Source of the DNA: Hyposmocoma kahamanoa
Taxonomy: Eukaryota > Arthropoda > Insecta > Lepidoptera > Cosmopterigidae
Assembly: GCF_003589595.1 (NCBI RefSeq)
Contig: NW_020654080.1
Span: forward strand, 4,863,517-4,927,516
Direction of reading: 5' to 3'
DNA length: 64,000 bases
Each line of letters opens with the position of its first letter. The stretch's first letter is position 1. The notes beneath the pieces were generated by a model. The model did no database searches, was not told where the DNA came from, and saw only the letters and a list, made by a program, of their open reading frames with translations. A program made the position numbers and the translations under genes. Positions 21,201 through 28,180 of this stretch are shown here, piece by piece.

Positions 21201-22836
21201 TATTGTTGTAGGCTACAGTTGCCATGATGCTAATGCTCAAGTTTTTTGAGTTTCATGATACCCCCTCCAGTGTTCTTTTGATAATATTATTTTATGCTTT
21301 AAGCAATACAAACATTTTATTACTGAATACTTGACTGTTATGTAAGGGAGAAACCACACTTATGATTTTAAACTGGCCTGAAAAAGCTTAGTGTCCACAC
21401 AATAGAAGTGAAAAAGTTGTGTGTTTTACATGGGTGGCTCGAAACAAAGTGAACAAAGTTATTTTTTCGCTCTTTTTGCATAGTCAAAAAGCTTTTTCTA
21501 AAAAGCCAATTTCACATAACTAAGTTGGGTGGCTCTCTAAATGGCGAAAGGTATAATGTTCACTGTTGAGTTTGTAGAACTTTAGCTGTGGACCACTGGA
21601 CCCCGCAAATTGTTTCTGACAGTAAGCAGAAATTACACTAGATACTATCTTGACACTAATTACTTGTAAAATTGTATTTGTATGTCAGTTCATTACCTGT
21701 TGTAAAGCATGCGCACATTTAGCAGCCTCAATGACGTTATAATAGTTGTTGCTATCCAGGAAGTAGCACAAATGTGTCTCTATTGTATTCCTATGTGACA
21801 TACAGTACTTTGGAAACCTGAAATATTAAAGTAAATAAAATTTTGAATCTGGTGACTATTGATGTTGTAAGTTGCCACTTTCTTTAACCAAACTATTTCA
21901 TATATTGTTAGTTTCAATATATCTCTTAAGTACTCTTAGGGTCGTATTCCTCTCTACCCAATACTCAAGTCAGGACATGAGTATTGCAGTGAGCACTGAA
22001 AATCATACTCAAGTCCTTGCCATAAGGGTCGTATTTCCAGTGCTTGAAATCATACTCAAGTCTGCTCAAATCCTGACTTGAACATTGAGTAGAGTTCTGG
22101 AATGCGACCCTTACACCTTAGTCATGTTGTGGAGTTTAAATAACTAATTAAGTGTAGAAACGAAATTTAATAAGTCAAGTAAAAAGTCTCCTACTAAACA
22201 CACAATTGTACACAACAACAGCAACATAGAGTCCTGTACATTTTTGAATGTGAACTACCTGGTGGTATATGATTTATTTAAAATCCAATACAAATACCTG
22301 AACAGCATGAATTATTTTGCATTAAAACTAGAGTTGTATATAACTTTTCTACTGTTCTTGTGGCTCTTCCTATATTTTCTCAGATAAATGCTATAACTGT
22401 ATGGCATCAAACAATAGGTGTGCACTTAGGCTTTCAATGTTAGCACCATGGTTCATGGTTGGTTGGTAACAATTTGGTGTTATGGAAAGAAACAGATATC
22501 CTTCCTTGTTCTACCATTTTACTTTTATAAGAGTTTATAAGTTGTTCTATTCAATGTTCAATGGACATCTCCATTAATCTCCAAATGAGAGAGCACGCGG
22601 TTTGCGTGGAGTACCGTGCGCTTACTGCAGTAAAACCATTCAAAACTCCATCTTACAAACAAGTCATAGGTTATAATATATAGCATACCGGTTGATGGCG
22701 TCCAGCAAAGATCGTAGCCATTGGTTGCAATTCAGGTCGATATACTTCGGAAGGTTCTGGAAAAAGGACGAGAGGGCATCCTTTATCGCCTCACTGTTAT
22801 TCGGATCCACATCACGCACTTTATTTAATATTTGAT
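2419..22836 (-). CDS. PELP1: PELP1/Rix1-like ribosome biogenesis protein, ten exons located (incomplete model)
   Basis: Ten minus-strand exons join in phase over most of their length to give about 720 residues resembling PELP1 (Rix1 family), the scaffold that with TEX10 and WDR18 acts in nuclear maturation of the 60S ribosomal subunit. Visible family marks, in order: a helical Rix1 region (WLRSLLDAINRFPKYC), a LILNVIVRSLSVSS segment, a VAALECAETFLNVCGIFIKP segment, a CVPPGVPPPTQYCLQ block followed by STFCSRALL, then a long acidic tail ending in DDMLADFVDEV, matching the MLADF motif at the end of vertebrate PELP1. The start codon and N-terminal Rix1 part were not found. Phases also fail to join between the 14386-14230 and 7147-7048 exons, so at least one exon there is missing. 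The introns are full of transposons. The family match comes from remembered sequence, not a search. Confidence 0.82.
3479..4008. mobile_element. MITE with about 55-bp inverted ends
   Basis: The left arm (3479-3532) and right arm (3955-4008) are imperfect reverse complements, both carrying TGTCC, CAGGATGGCTGG and a TTTCGGA-CAGAG block. No coding sequence lies between. It sits in the last intron of the PELP1-like gene. The flanking duplication was not resolved. Confidence 0.6.
4247..4419 (-). CDS. PELP1: PELP1-like exon i
   Basis: Encodes ISTFCSRALLDIRLHL and on to LLGIE; enters phase 0, leaves phase 2, joining perfectly to the last exon (split lysine codon). The intron before it (4420-4669) is almost entirely one SINE. 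Confidence 0.8.
4445..4614 (-). repeat. tRNA-derived SINE
   Basis: Minus strand: a tRNA-like head with the pol III B-box GGTTCGATTCCCGG near 4575 and an A-box-like GGCCGAACGGCTACCATGCC nearby, then a unique body, then an (ATT)n tail near 4446-4460. Two related copies lie at 26576-26791 and 45131-45275. Confidence 0.75.
4670..4849 (-). CDS. PELP1: PELP1-like exon h
   Basis: Exactly 60 codons, phase 0 on both sides, CTAG acceptor and GTTTGT donor. It holds the CVPPGVPPPTQYCLQ block conserved in the family. Confidence 0.82.
5940..6540 (-). pseudogene. LINE ORF1 remnant
   Basis: Minus strand 6540 to 5940 shows a coiled-coil-like EITNAISKFRSEF stretch, then a run rich in Q, L and E, then (frame-shifted) RIGRNGEHIPLEIELL and SKRKELIKVLRVERKTGNHAV, the pattern of the ORF1 protein of insect LINEs. 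Stops and frame changes show decay. A perfect 40-base hairpin at 6187-6226 interrupts it. Confidence 0.6.
6187..6226. repeat. perfect hairpin, 18-bp arms
   Basis: CAACCTAGTAGGCTACAT is followed by AGAA and then its exact reverse complement. No mismatch. Confidence 0.9.
7048..7147 (-). CDS. PELP1: PELP1-like exon g
   Basis: Encodes FDEVNDEVAVAALECAETFL to PTIYK. CAG acceptor, GTGAGT donor. It needs a preceding exon ending in phase 2, whereas exon f ends in phase 0, so an exon in between has not been located. Confidence 0.8.
7180..7480 (+). repeat. dispersed repeat family D, copy 1
   Basis: Shares long blocks with 13955-14165, 14505-14870 (reverse) and 17345-17645, including a GTGCCTGTAATT block, a CTTTCACAAGGAGCT block and a GGTAGCCGCTACTGTGTG end. 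No open frame is common to the copies. Type unknown (SINE or non-autonomous element). Confidence 0.7.
7517..7802 (+). mobile_element. hAT-type MITE, family A copy 1
   Basis: 286 bp with inverted ends beginning CATTGACTTACAAATAAATG, flanked by the exact 8-base duplication ATTTTTCT (7509-7516 and 7803-7810). No coding capacity. Other copies: 18327-18879, 43926-45898, 62920-63970. Confidence 0.88.
7811..8068. other. unannotated intron sequence
   Basis: AT-rich intron sequence between a MITE and a terminal-inverted-repeat element; no feature recognised. Confidence 0.4.
9053..11051 (+). mobile_element. intact IS630/Tc1-type transposon with 34-bp perfect inverted ends
   Basis: The 1,999-bp element begins GTGCGCGCGGAACTAGCTGG and ends with its exact reverse complement over 34 bases, flanked by TA (9051-9052, 11052-11053). 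It holds a single uninterrupted transposase gene. Perfect ends and an intact gene suggest recent activity. It is inserted in an AT palindrome-like spot inside the outer element. Confidence 0.88.
9228..10574 (+). CDS. IS630/Tc1-type transposase, long D-E spacing (DD82E/Sailor-like)
   Basis: 448 residues, intact. An N-terminal helix-turn-helix (about 38-58, HKLVAEATGISERSVRRVIA) would bind the terminal repeats. The DDE core follows: D184 in FFLDETYVN, D274 in VIVMDNAAYH, E356 in YHPDLNPIELVW. The residues between the second D and the E number 81 by hand count, against 34 in Tc1. The closest class I know of is the DD82E (Sailor) group, recalled from the literature and not checked by search. A serine/aspartate-rich acidic tail ends the protein. 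The start is the ATG at 9228 (AAGATGAG context), 175 bases inside the left terminal repeat. It lies antisense within a PELP1-like intron. Confidence 0.9.
   Translation: MSPPIKRQSKEIIFKVHTFFKKRKADVNSLEYKTDANIHKLVAEATGISERSVRRVIAQSKTSLQNTGEAKFSSPRRPKEIKKKIQVDDFDLGVIRRKINQFYTVQKTNPSLRKLNAVLKEDNILDCGLTYLRELLHKLGYSFKKCKSKRSLLLERPNIVEWRVKYLRAIRKFREDKRNIFFLDETYVNQSHNVQKCWQSSSEPGVYADIGKGRRLIIVHAGSRNGLVDDALLIFKSDSKTGDYHGDMNSTNFYNWVDRKLIPKLPPNSVIVMDNAAYHCVQVEKKPTMSCMKINMQNWLQNHNVPFSPTMVKAELLGLINTTQSEKIYTIDELLKGAGHTVLRLPPYHPDLNPIELVWANIKNCLARDHINATLDEKITILTRLFSEFSAEQWQKCDDHVQKNEQEYWNHDMRYDTVMDEFIINLQDDSDSSSDNSESSDSEDNMSE
11373..11714 (+). CDS. hypothetical small hydrophobic ORF
   Basis: 113 residues from an ATG with a fair context (AAAATGGTG), lysine-rich start and two hydrophobic stretches (about 39-62 and 76-93). 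No family recognised. It lies antisense in a PELP1-like intron surrounded by mobile elements, so it may be a fragment of one or chance. Confidence 0.2.
   Translation: MVEIPNTIKSKKKYLMNLTRSMGLVISSYPYINENINELILFSNFVYTVSCATYLGTLFFSAGMCDEMELSCRIVLASFLFAFLLRCLVGWLLIWETHFYSITYYCWQICAKL
11780..11985 (+). repeat. MITE family B (AACCGACTTC ends), partial copy
   Basis: Ends AAAGTCGGTTAAAA and shares the GCCACCCTTAGAAGTGG and ATCGCGTAACATACAGAC blocks with 12343-12693, 25599-25789 and 55513-55963. The left end is missing. Confidence 0.6.
12343..12693 (+). repeat. MITE family B, copy 2
   Basis: Nearly matches the insertion at 55593-55963 over its length (ACTGGAGATAATAA to TTGAAGTCGGTTAAAAA). The right terminal repeat is present; the left is not evident. 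Confidence 0.7.
12700..13330. other. unannotated intron stretch
   Basis: No gene seen. Contains short direct repeats GACGGGACGGGACGGG near 12960 at what may be the edge of the following inverted-repeat element. Confidence 0.35.
13337..13799. repeat. inverted-repeat (MITE-like) element
   Basis: Arms at 13337-13371 and 13770-13799 share GTCTACCACGAAATACGA in reverse complement, and inner arms near 13510 and 13690 share GGGCGAAA-CGCCATTT. Outer limits not resolved. The ORFs here are by-products of the repeat. Confidence 0.55.
13955..14165 (+). repeat. dispersed repeat family D, copy 2
   Basis: Carries the CAAAGATCTGAG, GTGCCTGTAAT and GGCGGCAGAAATAGGTAAGG blocks. Its 3' part is missing. Confidence 0.65.
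14230..14386 (-). CDS. PELP1: PELP1-like exon f
   Basis: Encodes KTRVSAYNSLTRWLTTL through DITPPRKVVELT, aligning with the RTKVYAILELWVQ to SDISPP region of vertebrate PELP1. CCAG acceptor and GTGAGT donor. It is wedged between two copies of the dispersed repeat at 13955 and 14505. A further short exon may lie between exon e and this one, because about 40 residues of the family are absent. Confidence 0.75.
14505..14870 (-). repeat. dispersed repeat family D, copy 3
   Basis: Reverse orientation, nearly full length (about 365 bp), from the CACACAGTAGCGGCTAT end to a GTGTCGCTTACCACCAGGCG block. The 130-codon ORF over it is not a gene. Confidence 0.7.
15098..15590 (+). mobile_element. MITE family C (CCATCGAGTATATAACC ends), copy 1
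   Basis: Inverted ends CCATCGAGTATATAACCAG at the left and, reversed, TTATCGAGTATATAACCAGA at the right. Flanks CGTTTA and TGTTTA agree at 5 of 6 bases. Its reverse-strand interior matches the second copy at 37662-38153. Confidence 0.8.
15600..16309. repeat. AT-rich stretch with TA microsatellite
   Basis: No gene. The part 16085-16240 is dominated by TATATA runs. Confidence 0.6.
16310..16440 (+). repeat. LINE 3' tail
   Basis: Contains GGTTGGCTGGAAGAGATCTC, GATAAGCTCACCTTTGTA and GCAATAAAGAG followed by (TTA)n, the layout of insect LINE 3' ends. No coding part is attached. Confidence 0.45.
16441..17344. other. unannotated intron stretch
   Basis: No exon or mobile element was recognised. Short ORFs (16873-17064, 17101-17298) show no family signal. 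Confidence 0.4.
17345..17645 (+). repeat. dispersed repeat family D, copy 4
   Basis: Runs from GACGGGACGAACAAGACGTG to CTACTGCTACTACT, ending about 30 bases before the donor of PELP1-like exon e. Confidence 0.7.
17675..17839 (-). CDS. PELP1: PELP1-like exon e
   Basis: Encodes EIYPVAKPIRPQLILN through ALRSLDALVA. CAG acceptor, GTAAGT donor, phase 2 on both sides. One of the best conserved parts of the family. Confidence 0.82.
18122..18909 (+). mobile_element. hAT-type MITE with CAGTGTTGGGC ends, carrying a nested MITE
   Basis: Ends CAGTGTTGGGC and GCCCAACACTG, exact 8-base duplication GTGTACAA (18114-18121, 18910-18917). The body is rich in CAATTG and TTAATTG words. A second hAT-type MITE (18327-18879) is inserted in it. 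A fragment of the same family lies at 50390-50628. Confidence 0.88.
18327..18879 (-). mobile_element. hAT-type MITE, family A copy 2 (nested)
   Basis: Ends CATTGACTTACAATTATATG and the reverse complement of CATTGACTTACAAATAAATG, exact duplication GCCAGAAC (18319-18326, 18880-18887). The orientation follows the interior, which is reversed relative to copy 1. Confidence 0.88.
18918..19443. other. intron stretch without recognised feature
   Basis: A 105-codon plus-strand ORF (19065-19382) has no family signal and lies antisense in a PELP1-like intron; not accepted as a gene. Confidence 0.35.
19444..19592 (-). CDS. PELP1: PELP1-like exon d
   Basis: Found by seeking the segment missing between exons c and e. 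ACAG acceptor, GTAAGT donor, enters phase 0 and leaves phase 2. It encodes a low-complexity stretch and then LLCTRLRNVFVYIQAML, which aligns with the corresponding vertebrate PELP1 helix. Confidence 0.72.
19765..19960 (+). repeat. dispersed repeat family E, copy 1
   Basis: The block with GAGGACTGTTAACCGCGATACAAGACA and GTACCTATTGGCACACCAGA-type words recurs in reverse at 27570-27780 and partly at 27085-27130. Confidence 0.6.
20594..20731 (-). CDS. PELP1: PELP1-like exon c
   Basis: 46 codons, phase 0 on both sides, with CAG acceptor and GTATTG donor. It encodes a tryptophan-containing helical segment (CWRDQMVSLCNAAHTLIDA). Confidence 0.78.
21697..21817 (-). CDS. PELP1: PELP1-like exon b
   Basis: Encodes FPKYCMSHRNTIETHLCYF and on to AHALQQ. 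CAG acceptor and GTAATG donor; enters phase 2, leaves phase 0, in step with both neighbours. Confidence 0.8.
21939..22110 (+). mobile_element. TTA-flanked MITE (family F), copy 1
   Basis: 172 bp with inverted ends GGGTCGTATTCC / GGAATGCGACCC, flanked by TTA on both sides (21936-21938, 22111-22113). A 3-base TTA/TAA duplication is typical of PIF/Harbinger elements. A second copy is at 53334-53497. It lies in the PELP1-like intron b-c side near 21.9 kb, between exons a and b. Confidence 0.75.
22111..22688. other. intron stretch, nothing recognised
   Basis: No mobile element or exon was identified between the MITE and PELP1-like exon a. Confidence 0.4.
22689..22836 (-). CDS. PELP1: PELP1-like exon a (first located)
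   Basis: Acceptor with CAG before 22836 and GTATGC donor after 22689. It encodes DQILNKVRDVDPNN through LLDAIN plus a split arginine codon (enters phase 1, leaves phase 2). An in-frame ATG lies 19 bases upstream at 22855, but inside what looks like a polypyrimidine tract, so it is a doubtful start. Confidence 0.75.
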
Positions 22837-23404
22837 CTGTAAATGAAAAAAACATTGAACTTCCGTCTTTTACACGGTATCAAAGTAACTAATGTAAAAA
22901 CTTATTGATCGTATAGATAATTACTCATTTTCGAGGTTTCGCAACATACAAACTACATAAATTTACACAATTATTAGTATTTACTAATAATTCGATTGTA
23001 AATACAAGAACGACATGTGCTAAGCATTCATATGACGACATGACAAGACATTGACAATATTGACATTTAACAGACATGACCACAGAACACTATACTCATA
23101 AACTTTTTTTATAGAGATGTGTGTATAATCAAGTCTCCGGTCGGTGATTGAAATAATATCGATCAGAAGATCTTTTCGAGTTCGATCTTGAGTTGTCACA
23201 TACAGCCACACTATTAATCAACGTTCTCCCTCCTCTTGCTTGGCAATGCGTGTACGTCAATAGACGTAACGTAATTTCAACAATTTTTTGTTTGTATTTT
23301 GTGTTCGTGTTGCTTGTGGATTGTTTATTCTGACTGGGACTTTCATCAGCTTGGCTCGTAAATTGTGTGACATAAATATATATTGTTCAAGCTTGTGATT
23401 TACC
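22837..23404. promoter_or_regulatory. putative shared 5' region between PELP1-like exon a and PDCL
   Basis: About 570 bp separates the first located PELP1-like exon (minus) from the PDCL start (plus). It must hold the PDCL promoter. If the PELP1-like N-terminal exons lie beyond PDCL, PDCL would instead be nested in a PELP1 intron. No TATA box was recognised. Confidence 0.4.
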
Positions 23405-24211
23405 ATGGCCACTTTGGAAGATAAAATTTTGGGTGAGAAACTCCACAATTACTGTAGTAGCAGTGAAGATGAGGGTGACTCTGACGATGATAGGAGTGGT
23501 GATGAGGAAGGGAATTCACCACAGAGGAATGTTGCGAAGGTATCGGAGCCTGCGCCAGTCAACAGTTGGTCAGGAACTGCGACCAACACGGGCCCGAAAG
23601 GCGTTATTGAAGATTGGCGAAGATTTAAGCAACTCGAAGCTGAAAATCGCAAAGAAATGGAAAAAGAACGCGTAGCACTGGCTAAAAAACTTACTTTGTC
23701 CGTTAAAACTGAACGGGAAGAAGCGCAGGATAAGGAGATTGCAGAATTAGAGGACGAGCTTGGTGAGCTTATGAATGATGACTTTCTTTTACAATATCAG
23801 AAGAAAAGAATGCAAGAGCTTATGGAGCAGTTGCAAAAGGTTCCCAAGTTTGGCAAAGTTATAACCCTCAACTCGCAAGACGAATTTCTGAACGCTATTG
23901 ATAAAGAAGATGACAAAGTTAAGGTGGTTGTACACATTTACAGTACAAATTCACGTGCTTGTGAAACTATGGATGGATGTTTAAAAGTTTTGTCGGCTGA
24001 TTATCCAACCATAAAATTCTGCCGCATAGCAGCAGACACTGCTGGTTTAAGTCGTCATTTTCGTGTTGAAGGAGTACCTGCAATTTTAGTGTACAAAGCA
24101 GGCCAAATTATTGGTAATTTTGTCCAATTGGCAACGGAGCTGGGCAATGATTTCTTTGCTACTGATGTGGAGAGATTCCTTATAGAGTACGGAATGTTAC
24201 CGGAAAAGTAG
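23405..24211 (+). CDS. PDCL: phosducin-like protein (PhLP1 type), intronless
   Basis: 268 residues. The start MATLEDKILGEKLHNYCSSS followed by an acidic serine-rich stretch (20-37) and NTGPKGVIEDWRRFKQLE (about 61-78) is the signature of PhLP1, which works with the CCT chaperonin to fold G-protein beta subunits and assemble beta-gamma dimers in the cytosol. A charged coiled-coil region (about 78-140) is followed by a thioredoxin-like fold (about 147-265) with VVVHIYS, KFCRIAADTAG, VEGVPAILVYKAG, IGNF and GNDFFATDVERFLIEYGMLPEK. The redox cysteine pair of thioredoxin is absent, as is normal for phosducins. The start has a strong context (ACCATGG). It lacks introns and is opposite the PELP1-like gene. 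Confidence 0.95.
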   Translation: MATLEDKILGEKLHNYCSSSEDEGDSDDDRSGDEEGNSPQRNVAKVSEPAPVNSWSGTATNTGPKGVIEDWRRFKQLEAENRKEMEKERVALAKKLTLSVKTEREEAQDKEIAELEDELGELMNDDFLLQYQKKRMQELMEQLQKVPKFGKVITLNSQDEFLNAIDKEDDKVKVVVHIYSTNSRACETMDGCLKVLSADYPTIKFCRIAADTAGLSRHFRVEGVPAILVYKAGQIIGNFVQLATELGNDFFATDVERFLIEYGMLPEK

Positions 24212-24899
24212 TATATTTCGTATTTTTATTAATTATTATTAAGCTTACACTCAATCCATCATGCGTCCTACAGATACATGGTATCCCTAATGATTTTGAT
24301 GTTGATTGTAGTATTCTAGAGCTACAATGTGTCTCTAATGCGCAGGTGTCGTATCATCCAGCATTTTTTGAAAATTTTACAATTTTTTTTACCAAAACAA
24401 TTAGGGACACCGTGTGTCTCCAGGGCATGTGTTTGGTTAATTAGTATTATCTTAATAATTTAATTTATTGCATTCAGTGTGTTATGTTCAGTGTTTTTTG
24501 TTGTTGGATAACAAAAAACTACAAAAAATAGTAACTACGTTGATAATCAAGAGAAACCTTCTAAAAATGCATTTATGTGTCATGAAATTCAATATACCTG
24601 TAATATATTCATTAAAATGGTAATTTTCGCAAAGTGATGAAAAGATATACAGTTTTTGTAGGAGACAAATTACATATTCAATATATGATTAACAGCTCTT
24701 CCAAATATAGTATAACACTGTAGATGATGCGATTTTTTATCTTCTAATTGTAATGAGGTTGGATGTGGTTGGACTGATCTCTTAATAGCTTGGCTTATGA
24801 GGGACTTAATGATATTTAGAGACTTTGCAACAGGAAAATCATAACTGTCTTATTAATTTAAAAAATCTGCAGATGTTATGCATTTTGAAATATAAATAT

Positions 24900-24954
24900 A
24901 ATAAATTGAAAAGAAAAAAAGAAAGAAGTTTTTCGCTAGTATAAAACAAATAAA
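24900..24954 (+). promoter_or_regulatory. polyadenylation signals downstream of PDCL
   Basis: AATAAA occurs at 24900-24905 and 24949-24954, about 690-740 bases after the PDCL stop. Which is used cannot be told from sequence. Confidence 0.4.
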
Positions 24955-25598
24955 GTACACAATTTTATTTGTATGTTGGTAATTTTTGCAACTTACAAAT
25001 TATTCCTGAAAAGGATAAAAGGTTTATATCTTCACACCTTAATGGTTTTCTGTTAAAACTAAGTAAGGTTTAGGGATAAATATTTATAAATGTATAGATT
25101 GAGACTTGTAGTGGGTATTTAAAGACTAGAACTTGAAACTAACACTGTCCACTAAAATAGGGTATTTGAGTTTTCGAAATCATTTTCATTATAATTAAAA
25201 AATAATTGATAGTCCAATGACAACCAAAATCGAAATTTATTGAAAATTACATAGTTACAGATACACAAAAATAAAGAATAAGAATTTAACCTAACAATTA
25301 TTATGTCTGGTGTCAGTTCAGATAATTCCAAATCCATTTTAAATAATTTTTTTATGTACATTGTTGCTGCAATAATGGTACGAGTCAAATACCCTATTGT
25401 ATTTTAGAAATATTTAATTTTTCCATCAATACTTAATTGTTAATAATTTTAGAATGTAAGTTCATTAATAAATAATAAAAAAATCTCGTTATAATATAAT
25501 AATATTGTATAAGTTTTCATAAGTATTAAGTTGGTACAATAACAGTTTTTAGTATTCTATCTACACACGTTGGCACACTTAGCAGAAAAAAAACAGTA
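24955..25598. other. intergenic stretch, nothing recognised
   Basis: AT-rich, no gene. The minus-strand ORF at 25152-25388 is low-complexity in composition and unsupported. Confidence 0.4.
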
Positions 25599-25789
25599 TA
25601 AAAAACCGACCTCAAAAGTCAGTCATAGTTTGCCACCCTTAGAGGAATATTTTCTTGAAATTTAAATGGGACAACATCTGAGGTACCCCCTTTCCAACAA
25701 AAAAAGAATCTTCAAAATCGGTTCACAAATTAGCCGGAGTTATCGCGTCGAATTCGGAACCTCCTCCTTTTTTTAAAGTCGGTTAAAAA
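25599..25789 (+). mobile_element. MITE family B, copy 3 (both ends present)
   Basis: Ends AAAAAACCGACCTCAAAAG and TTTAAAGTCGGTTAAAAA, imperfect inverted repeats. It is an internally deleted short version (about 190 bp) of the copies at 12343 and 55513. Confidence 0.7.
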
Positions 25790-26294
25790 AAAGTGAGAAT
25801 AAGTGTGGTAATTTTAAATAAATAACAATTGGATATAAAGTGGCAATTAGTCAACCTTTATTGACAAATCTGTATTAGTGCAAAAGTGAATGAAAAAATG
25901 AAACAACTATTTTTTAAGCTTAGTATTTTCACACTACACCTAAAATGAAAACGTAAAATAAACGCCAAGACTATTGTAAGTCAATGCCAAGACTGCATTA
26001 TTTTGGGACTTTAATTCGTAGTCTGCTAAATGTGTTCCGCCGATGTGTATTATATCAATATTATAAATTATAATAATGTATTTAAAACAAATGAAGAGTG
26101 CTTGTGTAATATTTAACGCATTTGTGCGTCATGCCTGTTACTAATTTGCGACTTTCCAAAGCGTTTAATCCGCCTGTTTTGTTCACTTGGTGTTCATGCC
26201 TGCCTTTTTCTATAATATAGACTTGTGTTTAATATAATATTGAATTTTATTTCATCATGAACGGTAGCACGCTTTTAAAAACCAATTTCGATTA

Positions 26295-26570
26295 CTAATA
26301 ATAATAATAGACATTTATTTCAGGCATAAAAAACACATAAACAACAAAACCATTAAATATAAATAAAGATAAGATACATACTTAACAGATAAAACTTTAT
26401 CCCAAATTTTACCATTGGATAAAAAAAAAAGCAAAAATATAAAATAAACTAGCCATCATCTAACGTTGTCAGTGCAGTGCAGGGGGTGCACTCAATATTG
26501 AGTTCTTGCTATGTCGCAGGCGAGCCCAAAAACGAGGCTATACCGTTCTGATGATGGTATAGAAATCGGG
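26295..26570 (-). repeat. probable LINE 3' end, reverse
   Basis: Starts with (AAT)n then AGACATTTATTT, the reverse of a LINE 3' end with an AATAAATGTCT motif and (ATT)n tail. No coding part. Confidence 0.4.
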
Positions 26571-26575
26571 TACAG

Positions 26576-26791
26576 AATAATAATAATAATAACGCATATA
26601 CTCAACATAGCCCCGCACTAGGGAAGCTCTGTGTTGCGGGTGCCATGGACACACATAGACAACCACAAATGACACCCAAACTCACGAGAGAAATAAATGT
26701 AGGCTATACAAATATTTTTCCCGGCCCGGGAATCGAACCTGGGACCTCTGCGTGGCAGTCTAGCGTGGTAACCGTCAGGCCACGGAGGCAG
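26576..26791 (-). repeat. tRNA-derived SINE, full-length
   Basis: tRNA-like head at 26730-26791 on the minus strand with B-box GGTTCGATTCCCGG and a GCCTGACGGTTACCACGCTA A-box region, a body with GTGTCCATGGCACCCGCAAC, and an (ATT)n tail at 26576-26592. Confidence 0.8.
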
Positions 26792-26799
26792 TAGCAGAA

Positions 26800-27569
26800 T
26801 AGTAATAGATATCACATAGATTAAATAGAATCCTACATCCTTTATGAAGTCACGTTCATAATTTGTACTGAAAGCCTAATTATAGTTGCAGAGTAAATTG
26901 ATTCTATTGATGATGGATAATTATACAGCAATTCTAGTAATTTTTCCTACAGTTCCCACAGTGCTTCATTCACAATTTTCCTATACTTCCCATAATATTC
27001 CTGGTGCAAAAAAATAATTCATCTACTTATTTATAAGTGAAGACGTTTTCCTGTTTTTCAACCTTCTGAAGATTTTGTACACCTTTACCTTAACCGTGGA
27101 CCAATAATTCACGAGGACTGCTAATACAACATAATGTAACTCTGAAAAAGTCACAATTCTGTCACATCTATCAATGGCCTGTATGTATGTCTACTAACGG
27201 TAGCAAACCATGATTGATTTTTGAGGTCGGTTTTTTTAGTAGTCTGTATTGTTTTTCGGTTTTAAATCGCGTAGGTATATCATAATATAAGTATAATATA
27301 ATATAAGTATAATCGAAAACCTAAGAACTCGATTTCAGCAATTTTCAGGTAAGTTTTTTGTACTAAATTTTGGTAACAATTTTTATTATTTAATTACTCG
27401 AATATATCATCGTGAAATATTAATTGAACTTTTACAAATATGAGTATGAACGGATGGCATTGTGTTACAAACTAATTTATAAACTAACGCTTCCTAATAG
27501 TGGTAGATAGCGCTAATCCTAAATAAAATAAAAGAATAACTAGCACTATCCATAAAATCCATGCAATAA
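26800..27569. other. intergenic stretch with repeat fragments
   Basis: Contains a partial copy of family E (27085-27130), a GAGGTCGGTTTTTTTAG word like the family B end (27220-27240), and a short (AATATAAGTAT)n tract near 27285-27310. No gene. Confidence 0.4.
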
Positions 27570-27780
27570 GCGCCATCTAGTTGGTTTGTTTGTTATCACT
27601 ACAAAGTAGAGTAACAAAGACTCACCATCAATCTGACCAACGGGAAACAAAAAAAATTGCTATTTTGGTACTTGTCGCGACATATTGCACCAATAGGTAC
27701 AAAATACCGGACTAGGCACTACGCTGCTGTCTTGTAGCGCGATTGGCAGTCCTCTTGAGTTAGTGGTCCATGCTATAGAT
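27570..27780 (-). repeat. dispersed repeat family E, copy 2
   Basis: Reverse complement of the 19.77 kb copy, with GTACCTATTGGTGCAATATG and GAGGACTGCCAATCGCGCTA blocks. Confidence 0.6.
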
Positions 27781-28063
27781 GATCTAATAACGCAATTATT
27801 TTAAAGCTGGAAGGCAAGTGCAAATTGTTGCAAGCAGGTTGTTGCAATTCGGACAAAAACTCGTTATAATTTTTCAAGTTTCTTTTTTTATTGATTGTAA
27901 TTAAAGATTGCTTTGTTTTAAATAAAAAATTTTCAAATAGAAATGTATCATTTATTATGAAAGCTTTGCATTGCAAAGAATTGCAACAACCTGGAGCCAT
28001 GGGAGTACTTGCAACAATTAGTCTTCCTTCCAGCTTTCGCAAATCTATCTTCGTACTATGGTC

Positions 28064-28180
28064 ATTCGCGCATTCAAGCTTTCGCGCAACTGAATTATCG
28101 CGTATTCAAGCTTTCGCGCAAATGAAATATCGCGCATTTAAGCTTTCGCGCAAATTAACTATAGCGGCTTTCGCGCAACA
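28064..28180 (+). repeat. 30-33 bp tandem repeat
   Basis: Three full units and a partial one built round AAGCTTTCGCGCAA and TATCGCGCATT, 30, 32 and 33 bases long. The CG-rich words stand out against the local AT-rich DNA. Confidence 0.8.

Noticed and set aside
28064..28180. CRISPR-like array
   Set aside because: Units are contiguous and degenerate with no unique spacers, and the genome is eukaryotic.
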